Of a DNA stretch of 64,000 bases, positions 36,182 through 43,309 are shown piece after piece. Position 1 is the first letter of the stretch. Each line of letters begins with the position of its first letter. Below the pieces are notes generated by a model, which made no database searches, was not told where the DNA came from, and saw nothing but the letters and a program-made list of their open reading frames with translations. The translations under genes and the position numbers were made by a program. Where the stretch lies: positions 1-64,000 of the forward strand of contig JADZFO010000009.1 in assembly GCA_020849855.1 (NCBI GenBank), given 5' to 3'. The stretch is from a bacterium. GTDB taxonomy: Bacteria; 4484-113; JAFGCY01.

Positions 36182-37366
36182 TTATTCTTCGGCCGCGCCC
36201 TCCATCTTGAGGTCCTTGCCCGTCAGTTCGATAAACACGTCTTCCATGCTGGCCTCGGCGCCGGCGCTGATCTCGGCCATCCGCGCGGCGCTGACCCCGG
36301 TGGCCGCCGGCGCGGCCGCTGCAGCCCCGGCCTGCTCAGGCGCAACCTGAGCTGCGGCCTGTACAGCGGCCTGGGCCGCGACCTGCGCCGCTGCATGTGC
36401 CGCGGCCGCCTGAGCCGCCGCCTGTGATGCGGCGCGCTCGCGCACCCGCGCGGTGACCAGGGCCTTCAGCTCGTCCGCTGTGCCTTCGGCCACGATCTTG
36501 CCTTCGTTCATGATGGCGATGCGGTCGCACAGGCGCTCCACCTCATCCATGTCATGGCTGGTCAGCAGCACCGTGGCGTCATGCCGGCGCCGCAGCTCCA
36601 GGACAAAGGCCTGCACCTCGCGCTTGCTCTTGGGGTCGAGGCCAGTGGTCGGCTCGTCCAGCAGCAGCAGCACGGGGCTGGTCAGCAGCGCGCGCGCCAC
36701 CGCCACTTTCTGCTGCATGCCGCGTGAGAGCTCCTGCAGACTGTCGGTGAGCTTGCCTTCCTCCAGGCCCAGGGCCTTGAGGATCTGCTCCGAGCGTTTC
36801 AGCGCCTTCTTGTCCGGCACGCCATAGAGCCGCGCGGCATAAAGCAGGTTCTCGAAGGCCGAGAGCTTCTTATAGAAGGCCGCCTCCACGCTGACGCGGT
36901 TGATCAGCTTCTGCACCTGATAGGGCTGCGTCACCGGATCGAAGCCGAAGACGCGGATCTTCCCGCTGTCAGGCAGCAGCAGGGTGGAGAGCATGCGGAT
37001 CAGCGTGCTCTTGCCCGAGCCGTTGTGGCCGACGACGCCGATGATCTCGCCGCGCTTCGCGCTGAGGTTCACGTTCTCGACGGCCGTCTTGCGCTTTCGT
37101 GGCGGATAAAGCTTCTGCCAGGCCTTCTTCATCGCGCTGCGGCCGGCGGGCAGGTCCTTCTTGTCCACACTGGTGCTGAAGTACTTGCACACGCCTTCCA
37201 CCAGCAGGGCCGGCACCGAAGGGTCGAGATCCAGCTCCACGCCGATGTCCAGCGCGGCCTCCATGGCCTGCTGCTGCTCGCTGGCCGCCACGGGGGGCGC
37301 CGGAACAGGTGCGGCGCCAGCGGCCGCCGGGCTTTCAGTATTCTTTTCTTCAATCATGGTCTGCAT
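36182..37366 (-). CDS. ABC transporter ATP-binding protein with Ala-rich C-terminal insertion
   Basis: A 394-residue ABC-2/CcmA-type ATPase. Walker A GHNGSGKST (113-121), signature LSRGM (213-217), Walker B LLLLDEPTTGLD (about 233-244) and the H-loop His at about 271 are all intact, so it should hydrolyse ATP. Residues 1-50 are a Pro/Ala-rich extension and 310-365 are an Ala/Gln/Val repeat tract, after which the usual C-terminal MEDVFIELTG resumes. No permease gene is adjacent; the nearest ABC-2-like membrane protein in the window is at 58423. It sits between a methyltransferase and the GNAT array on one strand. Confidence 0.92.
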   Translation of the reverse strand: MQTMIEEKNTESPAAAGAAPVPAPPVAASEQQQAMEAALDIGVELDLDPSVPALLVEGVCKYFSTSVDKKDLPAGRSAMKKAWQKLYPPRKRKTAVENVNLSAKRGEIIGVVGHNGSGKSTLIRMLSTLLLPDSGKIRVFGFDPVTQPYQVQKLINRVSVEAAFYKKLSAFENLLYAARLYGVPDKKALKRSEQILKALGLEEGKLTDSLQELSRGMQQKVAVARALLTSPVLLLLDEPTTGLDPKSKREVQAFVLELRRRHDATVLLTSHDMDEVERLCDRIAIMNEGKIVAEGTADELKALVTARVRERAASQAAAQAAAAHAAAQVAAQAAVQAAAQVAPEQAGAAAAAPAATGVSAARMAEISAGAEASMEDVFIELTGKDLKMEGAAEE

Positions 37367-37393
37367 GACATTCTCCCTGATACCGCCGGCCCT

Positions 37394-38188
37394 CTATCCG
37401 GCCCGGCGGCAGACGTAAATCAGTTCGGTGCCCGGGACATCCAGGCTGCGCCGGTCGAAGCCGCCATAGGCCGCCTCAACTTCCAGCCCGCTGAGTTCCA
37501 GCAGGTACTGGGCCTCCCAGCGCGACTGCCAGCGCATGTGGATCCGGTCCACTTCAATCTGCAGCAGCCGGCCGGCGCTGTCACTGGTCTCATAGCGGAA
37601 CAGCACAGTGCTGCACTGGGTCGGGAAATGTGGCGTGATCGAATTGAAGCGCCGCACGGTGTTGCCGTCCGCGTCAACGTATTCCAGATCCGGCACAAAT
37701 GCGCCGCCCAGGCCGGCCTTCTTCACCAAGAACTCAAAGTTCGGGTTGTAGGCATCAAAGACATAGCGCCCCTCGTCCGCAAGGTGCGCAGCAAGGTTCT
37801 TCAGGCAGGCGCGCTGGTCCGCGGGATCAAGCAGGTGCTGAAAGCCTCGAAAGGGCATCAGGATCATGCTGAAGCGCTGCTCCAGCTTGAAATCCACCAT
37901 GCTGCCAATGACCGTGCTCACCCGCGCGCGCACATCAGACGGCTCCTGCGCCAGCTTCGTATCGAGCTGGCTGAGCATTGCCGGGTTGATGTCCAGCGCG
38001 GTGACCTGATGGCCGGCCCGCGCCAGCGGGATCGTTACCCGGCCCGTGCCGGCGCCGAGTTCCAGAATCGGCCCGCCATGACGCGCGGCCAGTTCCAGAT
38101 AGAAGGGCAGGTCGTCCAGTTTGTAGCTGGCATAGACACCGTCATAGTGACGGGCCGAGGCGCTATAGATTGACTCCAGGCTGCTCAT
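37394..38188 (-). CDS. class I SAM-dependent methyltransferase
   Basis: A 264-residue methyltransferase: motif I ILELGAGTGRVTIPLA (about 40-55), an acidic end of strand 2 in ALDINPAML, and MPFRGFQHLLDPADQRACLKNLAAHLADEGRYVFDAYNP as motifs IV-V. It resembles small-molecule methyltransferases more than rRNA or DNA enzymes. GGAGG lies 8 nt before the ATG, next to a GC-rich hairpin (38202-38214). A 3-codon frame ATG-CAT-GTA-TGA overlaps the start. It lies downstream of a consensus promoter and a 27-codon ORF. Confidence 0.9.
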   Translation of the reverse strand: MSSLESIYSASARHYDGVYASYKLDDLPFYLELAARHGGPILELGAGTGRVTIPLARAGHQVTALDINPAMLSQLDTKLAQEPSDVRARVSTVIGSMVDFKLEQRFSMILMPFRGFQHLLDPADQRACLKNLAAHLADEGRYVFDAYNPNFEFLVKKAGLGGAFVPDLEYVDADGNTVRRFNSITPHFPTQCSTVLFRYETSDSAGRLLQIEVDRIHMRWQSRWEAQYLLELSGLEVEAAYGGFDRRSLDVPGTELIYVCRRAG

Positions 38189-38201
38189 ACATGCATCCTC
38201 C

Positions 38202-38214
38202 GCCGCCGTGCGGC
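38202..38214 (-). promoter_or_regulatory. hairpin abutting the methyltransferase ribosome site
   Basis: GCCGC-ACG-GCGGC on the minus strand ends directly at the GGAGG that serves the methyltransferase ATG. It could hide or expose the ribosome site depending on upstream translation. Confidence 0.4.
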
Positions 38215-38277
38215 AGTGTTGTGGTGTTGAACCCCGGGCCAGCCAGGACAGGGAGCTGCCTGCACAGGCTGTGGCTT

Positions 38278-38295
38278 CGCGCAGAGTTCTGCGCG
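38278..38295. repeat. perfect 8+2+8 palindrome between mini-ORF and methyltransferase
   Basis: CGCGCAGA-GT-TCTGCGCG. It lies 56 nt after the mini-ORF stop and could act as an attenuator hairpin or an operator. Confidence 0.5.
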
Positions 38296-38350
38296 CGGGG
38301 TGGTGGATGTACCGGTGATTGGCTGGCTGTGATTCCCGGGGGAGCTTCAG

Positions 38351-38434
38351 CTAGCTTTGCGGTCGATTGAGGGAGACGAAGTAATCGAGGCCGCCCGGCG
38401 ACTTGTGCGCTTGTGCAATCTTGCAGTTGATCAT
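38351..38434 (-). CDS. 27-codon leader or small peptide ORF
   Basis: ATG at 38434 to a TAG at 38351 encodes 27 residues (begins MINCKIAQ, ends SLNRPQS). AAAGGAGG lies 8 nt upstream, the best ribosome site in this region, and a consensus sigma-70 promoter lies about 50 nt upstream. The peptide has one Cys and no hydrophobic segment. It precedes the methyltransferase gene by 162 nt with palindromes between. A regulatory leader peptide fits best; a modified-peptide precursor is possible. No family is recognised. Confidence 0.55.
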   Translation of the reverse strand: MINCKIAQAHKSPGGLDYFVSLNRPQS

Positions 38435-38480
38435 GTTCGCGGCCTCCTTTGTCCTGGTTTTAGAATCTCGCGGACGCGGC

Positions 38481-38508
38481 ATTATACCCAGCCGCTTCGA
38501 TCCGTCAA
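38481..38508 (-). promoter_or_regulatory. near-consensus sigma-70 promoter
   Basis: On the minus strand TTGACG (38508-38503), a 16-nt spacer and TATAAT (38486-38481). It points at the mini-ORF and the methyltransferase / ABC / GNAT cluster. One of the best promoters in the window. Confidence 0.8.
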
Positions 38509-38582
38509 GTAGGGGCTTACGTGCCGTTCTCGATGTCAGGGTCAGGGCAGCGGCGCACTCTGTGTGGCCCTGCGGGGAAGAT

Positions 38583-38604
38583 GGGCGCACTCCGTGCGCC
38601 CCTA
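38583..38604. repeat. GTAGGG hairpin that supplies the mnmG stop codon
   Basis: GGGCGCAC-N3-GTGCGCCC (38583-38601) is joined directly to CTA, the complement of the mnmG stop TAG (38602-38604). Read with mnmG the order is TAG then the hairpin. Confidence 0.8.
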
Positions 38605-40686
38605 CTTGTGGGCGGTGGCCCGCCGGATCCAGACATGCAGCGCGGCGATGTCGGCCGGTGTTACGCCCTGCACCCGCATGGCCTGCCCCAGGGTGGCGGG
38701 GAGGATCGCGCTGAGGCGCTCGCGGGTTGCGCTGAGCAGGCCGGGGACAGCATAAAAGTCCAGCTCCGCCGGCAGGCGCAGATGCTCACGCTCGCGCATC
38801 GCCTCCACCTGCAGGCGCGCGCGCTCAAGATAGCCTTCGTACTGGGTCTCGACTTCGATATAGCGCTGCGCGCTGCGGGTCAGAAAGGCAGGTGCTGAGT
38901 GCTGAGTGCTGAGTGCTGAATCTCCTGAGCCATGTTCAGACTTTTCCCCATTTGCCATAAGACCTTCGCCACTGTCCAATCGCCCTTTGCCTTCCGCCTT
39001 TTGACTTTCATTCAGCACTGCGCACTCAGCATTCAGCACTTCCTGCGCGCTTGCTCCGCGCCGGATGGCCTCAATGCCGCGGATGGTCTCGTTGTTGCGC
39101 ACCGGCAGGCCGAGGGCCTGCTGCTGCGCGACCGTCAGCCTGGTGTTCTCCAGCTCGGCCTGTACAGCATGGACGCGCTGGCGCAGCGCCTCCAGGGCCT
39201 GGGTCTGCTCAGCGTTCAGCAGGCCAAAGTCGCGGGCGATGGGGCCAAGGCGCAGGGCCGCATTGTCATGCCGCAGCAGCAGGCGGTGCTCGGCCCGCGC
39301 GGTCAGCATGCGATAGGGCTCATCAGCGCCGCGCGTGGTCAGATCATCCACCAGCACACCGATGTAGCTGTTGTCGCGGCCAAGGGGCAGCGCCTCGCGG
39401 CCGAGCAGGGAGAGCGACGCATTTGCCCCGGCCACCAGCCCCTGCGCTGCCGCTTCTTCATAGCCGCTGGTGCCGTTGAACTGGCCGGCGCAGTAAAGCC
39501 CGGCGATGCGCTTGCTTTGCAGGGCAGAGTCCAGGTCCAGTGGGTCGACCGCGTCGTACTCCACGGCATAACCTGGCCGCTTGATCTTCGCCCGCTCCAG
39601 GCCGGGGATGGAGTGCAGGAACATGTACTGCACCTCCAGCGGCAGGCTGGTGCTCAGGCCCTGCAGATAAAGGATGTCCACATCCAGGCCGTCAGGCTCG
39701 ATGAAGACCGGGTGCACGCGGGTCTCCGGGAACTTGGCGATCTTGTCCTCGATGCTGGGGCAGTAGCGCGGGCCGACGCCACTGATCAGCCCGCTGTGAA
39801 GAGCGCTTTCATGGCTGTGGCGCTGGATGATCTCGCGGGTGCTGTCGCTGGTACGGGTGTGCCAGTTGGGCAGGAACCAGGCCGGCAGCATGCTGGGGGC
39901 ATAGTTGCAGAAGGCGTCTTCGCGCCACTCGGAAAGCTGTGGGTCGCATTTTGTGTAGTCCACACTGTCGCGGGCGATGCGCGGGCTGGTGCCGGTCTTC
40001 AGCCGCCGCAGGGGCAGGCCGCGCTGCTCCAGGTCCGCGCCCAGCGCATCCGCCGAGGACTCGCCCCAGCGCCCGGCGCGGTGCGTGCGGCTGCCCATGA
40101 AGCAGACGGCGCGGGTGAAGGTGCCGGGGCTGATGACCACCCTCTCGGCCTTATAGACACGGCCGTCGGTGAGGGTAACGCCGGTGACCGAAGCCGTAGG
40201 GGCGCACAGAGTGCGCCCGGCTTCCAGCTCGGAGTGGGCCGGGCGCACGCTGTGCGCCCCTACATGAAGTCCTCCGACCTCCGACCTCTGACCTTGGACT
40301 AGCCCCGTATTTATCTGCGCGACTTCGCCCTCAATCAGGGTGAGGTTCTGCGTCCCCGCCAGCACCCCGCGCATATACGCGCTGTAGGCATTGCGGTCGG
40401 ACTGCGCGCGCAGGGCCTGCACGGATGCGCCCTTGCCGGTGTTCAGCATGCGCAGGTTCACATAAGTGCGGTCGGTGACCAGGCCCTGCAGGCCGCCCAG
40501 CGCGTCGATCTCGCGGGTCAGGTGGCCCTTGGCCGGGCCGCCGATGCTGGGATTGCAGCTCATGCGGGCGATCGCCGCCAGCTCCATCGTGATCAGGGCT
40601 GTGCGCAGGCCCAGGCGGGCCGCTGCGTGCGCGGCCTCGCAGCCCGCATGCCCGGCGCCCACCACGATGACATCGAAGTCCTGCAC
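38602..40686 (-). CDS. mnmG: tRNA uridine 5-carboxymethylaminomethyl modification enzyme MnmG (GidA) with two in-frame repeat insertions
   Basis: A 694-residue MnmG; usual length is about 620-630. The FAD site DVIVVGAGHAGCEAAHAAARLG, CNPSIGGPAKGHL, the YCPSIEDKI segment and the C-terminal helical domain (YEGYLERAR, LDFYAVPGLLSATRERL, ATLGQAMRVQGVTPADIA) are all normal. With MnmE it modifies the wobble uridine of several tRNAs. The excess length is two insertions of repeat DNA that keep the frame: about residues 131-164 (40196-40294) and about 549-599 (38892-39040). The first lies in the FAD-domain loop before VTGVTLTDG, the second before the YEGYLER helix. The start is GTG (40686), 9 nt after a TAGAAT box, with almost no leader. 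Confidence 0.93.
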   Translation of the reverse strand: MQDFDVIVVGAGHAGCEAAHAAARLGLRTALITMELAAIARMSCNPSIGGPAKGHLTREIDALGGLQGLVTDRTYVNLRMLNTGKGASVQALRAQSDRNAYSAYMRGVLAGTQNLTLIEGEVAQINTGLVQGQRSEVGGLHVGAHSVRPAHSELEAGRTLCAPTASVTGVTLTDGRVYKAERVVISPGTFTRAVCFMGSRTHRAGRWGESSADALGADLEQRGLPLRRLKTGTSPRIARDSVDYTKCDPQLSEWREDAFCNYAPSMLPAWFLPNWHTRTSDSTREIIQRHSHESALHSGLISGVGPRYCPSIEDKIAKFPETRVHPVFIEPDGLDVDILYLQGLSTSLPLEVQYMFLHSIPGLERAKIKRPGYAVEYDAVDPLDLDSALQSKRIAGLYCAGQFNGTSGYEEAAAQGLVAGANASLSLLGREALPLGRDNSYIGVLVDDLTTRGADEPYRMLTARAEHRLLLRHDNAALRLGPIARDFGLLNAEQTQALEALRQRVHAVQAELENTRLTVAQQQALGLPVRNNETIRGIEAIRRGASAQEVLNAECAVLNESQKAEGKGRLDSGEGLMANGEKSEHGSGDSALSTQHSAPAFLTRSAQRYIEVETQYEGYLERARLQVEAMREREHLRLPAELDFYAVPGLLSATRERLSAILPATLGQAMRVQGVTPADIAALHVWIRRATAHK
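38892..39040. repeat. in-frame insertion in mnmG with inverted heptamer-array ends
   Basis: One end is four exact GTGCTGA heptamers (38892-38919); the other end is the complementary word array (ATTCAGC, ACTGCGC, ACTCAGC, ATTCAGC, about 39009-39036). The middle includes CCTTTGCCTTCCGCCTTTTG, which on the other strand resembles the AAGGC words at 16243. It encodes about 50 residues absent from other MnmG proteins and has no stop in the mnmG frame. Confidence 0.8.
40196..40263. repeat. REPIN-like element inside mnmG
   Basis: Terminal inverted repeats GTAGGGGCGCAC and GTGCGCCCCTAC. Inside are two hairpins GGGCGCAC-N3-GTGCGCCC (40200-40218 and 40241-40259). It keeps the mnmG frame open. Confidence 0.85.
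40274..40294. repeat. heptamer array CCGACCT x3 inside mnmG
   Basis: CCGACCT, CCGACCT, CTGACCT at a 7-nt period, 10 nt beyond the REPIN-like element and part of the same insertion in mnmG. Confidence 0.75.
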
Positions 40687-40727
40687 AGCGCGGGATTCTA
40701 GCTCAGTACGCCTGGGCGCAGCCCGGC

Positions 40728-41183
40728 TTAGTCAGTAAAGCTGATCGTCGCCAGCGGGCCGTTGCCGCTGATGCCGCTGCGCTCTTCCGGGTGGATGTAG
40801 ACAAGGCCGAACTCGGCATAACCCGGGTCGCCGGGAAGCGAGATGCTGAGGTATTCGGACTCCGGGCCCCAGAAATCGCTGGGGCTGGTGCGCAGATAGC
40901 TGCGCTCCAGTGCATCAAAGCGAATCTCAAGGTAGAGGGCCTTGAGGTTACGGGCTCCCTGGACGGAGACCTCGTACTCGTTCGCGCTCAGCCGGCTCAG
41001 GCTAAGGCGCTCGAAGCTGCCGCCATCAATGAAGGTGTCGGGCAGGATCCTGAGCTGCACGTCGCCGGAGATCAGGTCGGGTGGCTGCGGTATCTCAATG
41101 GGGCTGCCCATGCAGCCGCTGCAAAGCAGCAGGCAGGCTGAGAGAAGGAAGAGCGGCAGGCTCAGGCGAAGAGGCTTCACCAT
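40728..41183 (-). CDS. lipoprotein with a cohesin-like domain
   Basis: A 151-residue protein with a lipoprotein signal (lipobox CSGC, about 24). The mature part reads like a compact cohesin-type beta-sandwich: YEVSVQGARNLKALYLEIRFDAL, then EFGLVYIHPEERSGISGNGPLATISF, in which the closing G-x-GPLATI-F is characteristic. Cohesins bind dockerin modules; none is obvious in the window. It lies 41 nt upstream of mnmG on the same strand. Confidence 0.65.
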   Translation of the reverse strand: MVKPLRLSLPLFLLSACLLLCSGCMGSPIEIPQPPDLISGDVQLRILPDTFIDGGSFERLSLSRLSANEYEVSVQGARNLKALYLEIRFDALERSYLRTSPSDFWGPESEYLSISLPGDPGYAEFGLVYIHPEERSGISGNGPLATISFTD

Positions 41184-41222
41184 TCAGTCTACCCCTCCAG
41201 CGGCCGGATGAACCTGGCCGGC

Positions 41223-41882
41223 CTAGTTGTTGCGCGCTTCGTCGGGCACCGGCAGGTCCAGCATCTTCAGCACCTTGCTGGGGAACTCGCTGGTCCAGCC
41301 GCTCATGTAGTCCACCAGCTCGCCGCCGGGCTTGAAGACATAGGTCACCGGCGTACCCATGTCCTGCACCTTGAACTGGCTGTCCGTGCGGCGGCAGCGC
41401 TCGTCGTGCAGCACCTCAAAGGAGACGCCCTTTTCCTTGACGTACTCGCGGCACTCGTCCTCGCCCTGGTCAATGTTGATGCTGACGATGCGCACATCAG
41501 CCTTGCCGTCCTCGACCAGGTTCTCCAGCTTCTGCACGTAAGGCAGCTGCAGATGGCAGACGGGGCACTCGGAGAGCCACCAGATCAGCACGAAGGGCTT
41601 GTCGCTCTCGGCCAGTTCCTTGAAGGTGAGGCTGCCTTCGCCCTCCAGATAGGGCAGGGTGAAGTCGTAGCTCTTCTTCTCGCTGCTGTTGGCGCGCGAG
41701 TTGCTGTCCCCGCCGCTGCTGTGGTTGTGGCCGGAATCGCTGCGGCCCGTGCCGCTGCCCGGGTTGACTCGCTCATCCCAGTCGTCAGCGCGGCCGACGG
41801 AAGTGCCAAGGATCATCATGCCGGCGCACAGAGCGGCGCAGGCGCAGGAACGCAGAGTGGAAATCGCAGACAGCCTGAACAT
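41223..41882 (-). CDS. periplasmic thioredoxin-like protein (TlpA type)
   Basis: About 219 residues. The ATG at 41882 opens a Sec signal peptide (cleavage near GRA-DD). A Ser/Asn/Gly-rich linker of about 40 residues follows, then a thioredoxin fold: FVLIWWLSECPVCHLQLPYV with active-site CPVC, VRIVSINIDQ, and the cis-Pro in MGTPVTYVFKPGG. It would reduce or exchange disulfides outside the cytoplasm. The cohesin-like lipoprotein gene follows after 39 nt; rimI lies 28 nt upstream. Confidence 0.88.
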   Translation of the reverse strand: MFRLSAISTLRSCACAALCAGMMILGTSVGRADDWDERVNPGSGTGRSDSGHNHSSGGDSNSRANSSEKKSYDFTLPYLEGEGSLTFKELAESDKPFVLIWWLSECPVCHLQLPYVQKLENLVEDGKADVRIVSINIDQGEDECREYVKEKGVSFEVLHDERCRRTDSQFKVQDMGTPVTYVFKPGGELVDYMSGWTSEFPSKVLKMLDLPVPDEARNN

Positions 41883-41910
41883 TTGGATACCCCAAGACCC
41901 CTGAGTTGGT

Positions 41911-42408
41911 TCAACCCTCACGGATGGCCAGCTGGCTGGCCAGACCGGATAGATTATCGCATGTCATGAGCAGTGCATCCTCGCCGGTGTCCGTGTAATA
42001 GCCTTTGCGAATCCCCACAAGCTGGAAGCCTAAACGTTCGTAAAGGTGCTTGGCTGGTTCGTTGTTCACACGGACCTCCAGGATCATGTACTGCATGGCT
42101 TCATTCAGCGCCGCCAGTGCAGTGTAGGCCAGGAGCTGCGCCGCCAAACCCTGGCCCCGGTACTCGCGGCGGGTCGCAATTGTCCCGACGTGAGCCTCAT
42201 CATAGATGAACCAGCTGCCGATATATGCGGCAAGCTCGCCCGTCTGCACGCTACGTATGACGTAAAACCGACTGTGACTGTTTGTCCGCAGGTCGGATTC
42301 GTACATATGTCTGCGCCAGGGCGTGGGGAAGCTGTACTCCTCGATCTGCATCACCTGATCCAGGTCGGAGAGACGCATGGGGTAAAATCGCCACTGCTCG
42401 TAGTCCAT
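41911..42408 (-). CDS. rimI: ribosomal protein S18 alanine N-acetyltransferase RimI-like
   Basis: A 165-residue GNAT of RimI type: MQIEEYSFPTPWRRHMYESDL at the start, the acetyl-CoA loop ATRREYRGQGLAAQLL, LEVRVNNEPAKHLYERLGFQLVGIRKGYYTDTGEDALLM at the end, all typical of RimI. I start at the ATG at 42408 after a TATAAT box 13 nt upstream. tsaB and tsaE, often neighbours of rimI, are 8 kb away. Its promoter overlaps that of the divergent 42441 gene. Confidence 0.9.
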   Translation of the reverse strand: MDYEQWRFYPMRLSDLDQVMQIEEYSFPTPWRRHMYESDLRTNSHSRFYVIRSVQTGELAAYIGSWFIYDEAHVGTIATRREYRGQGLAAQLLAYTALAALNEAMQYMILEVRVNNEPAKHLYERLGFQLVGIRKGYYTDTGEDALLMTCDNLSGLASQLAIREG

Positions 42409-42417
42409 ATCGGCAGT

Positions 42418-42432
42418 GGAATTATAAGAGGT
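42418..42432. promoter_or_regulatory. overlapping divergent -10 boxes of rimI and the 42441 gene
   Basis: The sequence AATTATAAGA reads TATAAG on the plus strand and TATAAT on the minus strand, each ending about 13 nt before its start codon. The two promoters cannot be occupied together. Confidence 0.45.
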
Positions 42433-42440
42433 TTGCTGCG

Positions 42441-43178
42441 ATGGGGAGTGCGGCGACTGCAATTGCGTCAACAATGAAGACCAGCCTGAACAGCCGTCCA
42501 TGTGATGTTCCGGATCAGCTTGGGACTTTCGAGCAGCTCATGAGCTTCGTCGAAAGCAACCGTCTGCCGCCGGGGCACGTGATCACGCGCATCGTGGTGG
42601 ATGGCGACGAATGGGACGAGGTGGCTGAGAGCCAGCGGGCCAGTTCGCCTTTAACCGAAATTGAACTGGTTGAGTTTTACAGCGTGCGGACCATTGATCT
42701 GGCCCGCGAAGGGCTGGAGGACGCCACCCAGCTTATCCCGGCCCTGGCCGACGACCTGCTGGAAACGGCGGCCCTGCTGCGCGGAGACGACTTCCAGGAC
42801 GGCCTGGGCGTACTGTATGAGTGCATCGAGCTGCTTGACTGGTATGTCAACCTGGTCACGGCCGTGGACATCATCTTCTCCCGCAACGACCCGGAGTTCC
42901 GCCTGAGCCCGACTGGCCTTGAGGGCGCTGACAGCCTGGATCCGGACGCCGACTTCGAGGCCCTGAGCAATGCTGAAAGCGGCCCCGAGCTGAAGACCTT
43001 CGCCGCCATCGACAACCTGCGCGAGAAGCTGCTGGCGATGGAGGAGGCCCAGAAGAACAATGACCTCCTGCTGCTGGCAGACCTAATAGAGTATGAGATC
43101 CAGCCGATCGTGAAGCTCTGGGCCAGCGAGGCACCGGTCCTGCTGGCCAAGGTCAGCCGCGAGGGTGGCACCGCCTGA
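42441..43178 (+). CDS. conserved-looking acidic helical protein, unknown function
   Basis: About 245 residues from the ATG at 42441 (AGAGG 9 nt upstream); an ATG at 42474 is the alternative. Residues 35-75 (FEQLMSFVESNRLPPGHVITRIVVDGDEWDEV) form a small alpha-beta unit; most of the rest is predicted helix (TQLIPALADDLLETAALL, LLDWYVNLVTAVDIIF, AAIDNLREKLLAMEEAQKNNDLLLLADLIEYEIQPIVKLW). It has no signal peptide and I recognise no family. A pseudopilin gene follows 130 nt downstream. Confidence 0.75.
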   Translation: MGSAATAIASTMKTSLNSRPCDVPDQLGTFEQLMSFVESNRLPPGHVITRIVVDGDEWDEVAESQRASSPLTEIELVEFYSVRTIDLAREGLEDATQLIPALADDLLETAALLRGDDFQDGLGVLYECIELLDWYVNLVTAVDIIFSRNDPEFRLSPTGLEGADSLDPDADFEALSNAESGPELKTFAAIDNLREKLLAMEEAQKNNDLLLLADLIEYEIQPIVKLWASEAPVLLAKVSREGGTA

Positions 43179-43196
43179 GCCCCTTTTCGGGCAGGC

Positions 43197-43227
43197 TTGA
43201 TCAGGCTCCGGCGCTTTAATATATAAT
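43197..43227 (+). promoter_or_regulatory. possible promoter of the pseudopilin gene
   Basis: TTGATC (43197-43202), 17 nt, then TATATAAT (43220-43227). The start codon is 83 nt downstream. Confidence 0.4.
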
Positions 43228-43309
43228 TGACGCGCTTACCGGTGTTACCTCGGCGCGGCTTTAGCGTCTGGGTATAAAGCCTGTGACATCGGCAAGGAGC
43301 ACAACTAGT

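Noticed and set aside
38170..38370. A 66-codon plus-strand ORF opposite the methyltransferase leader.
   Set aside because: It has no ribosome site and no plausible protein features, and it overlaps the minus-strand mini-ORF and the control region.
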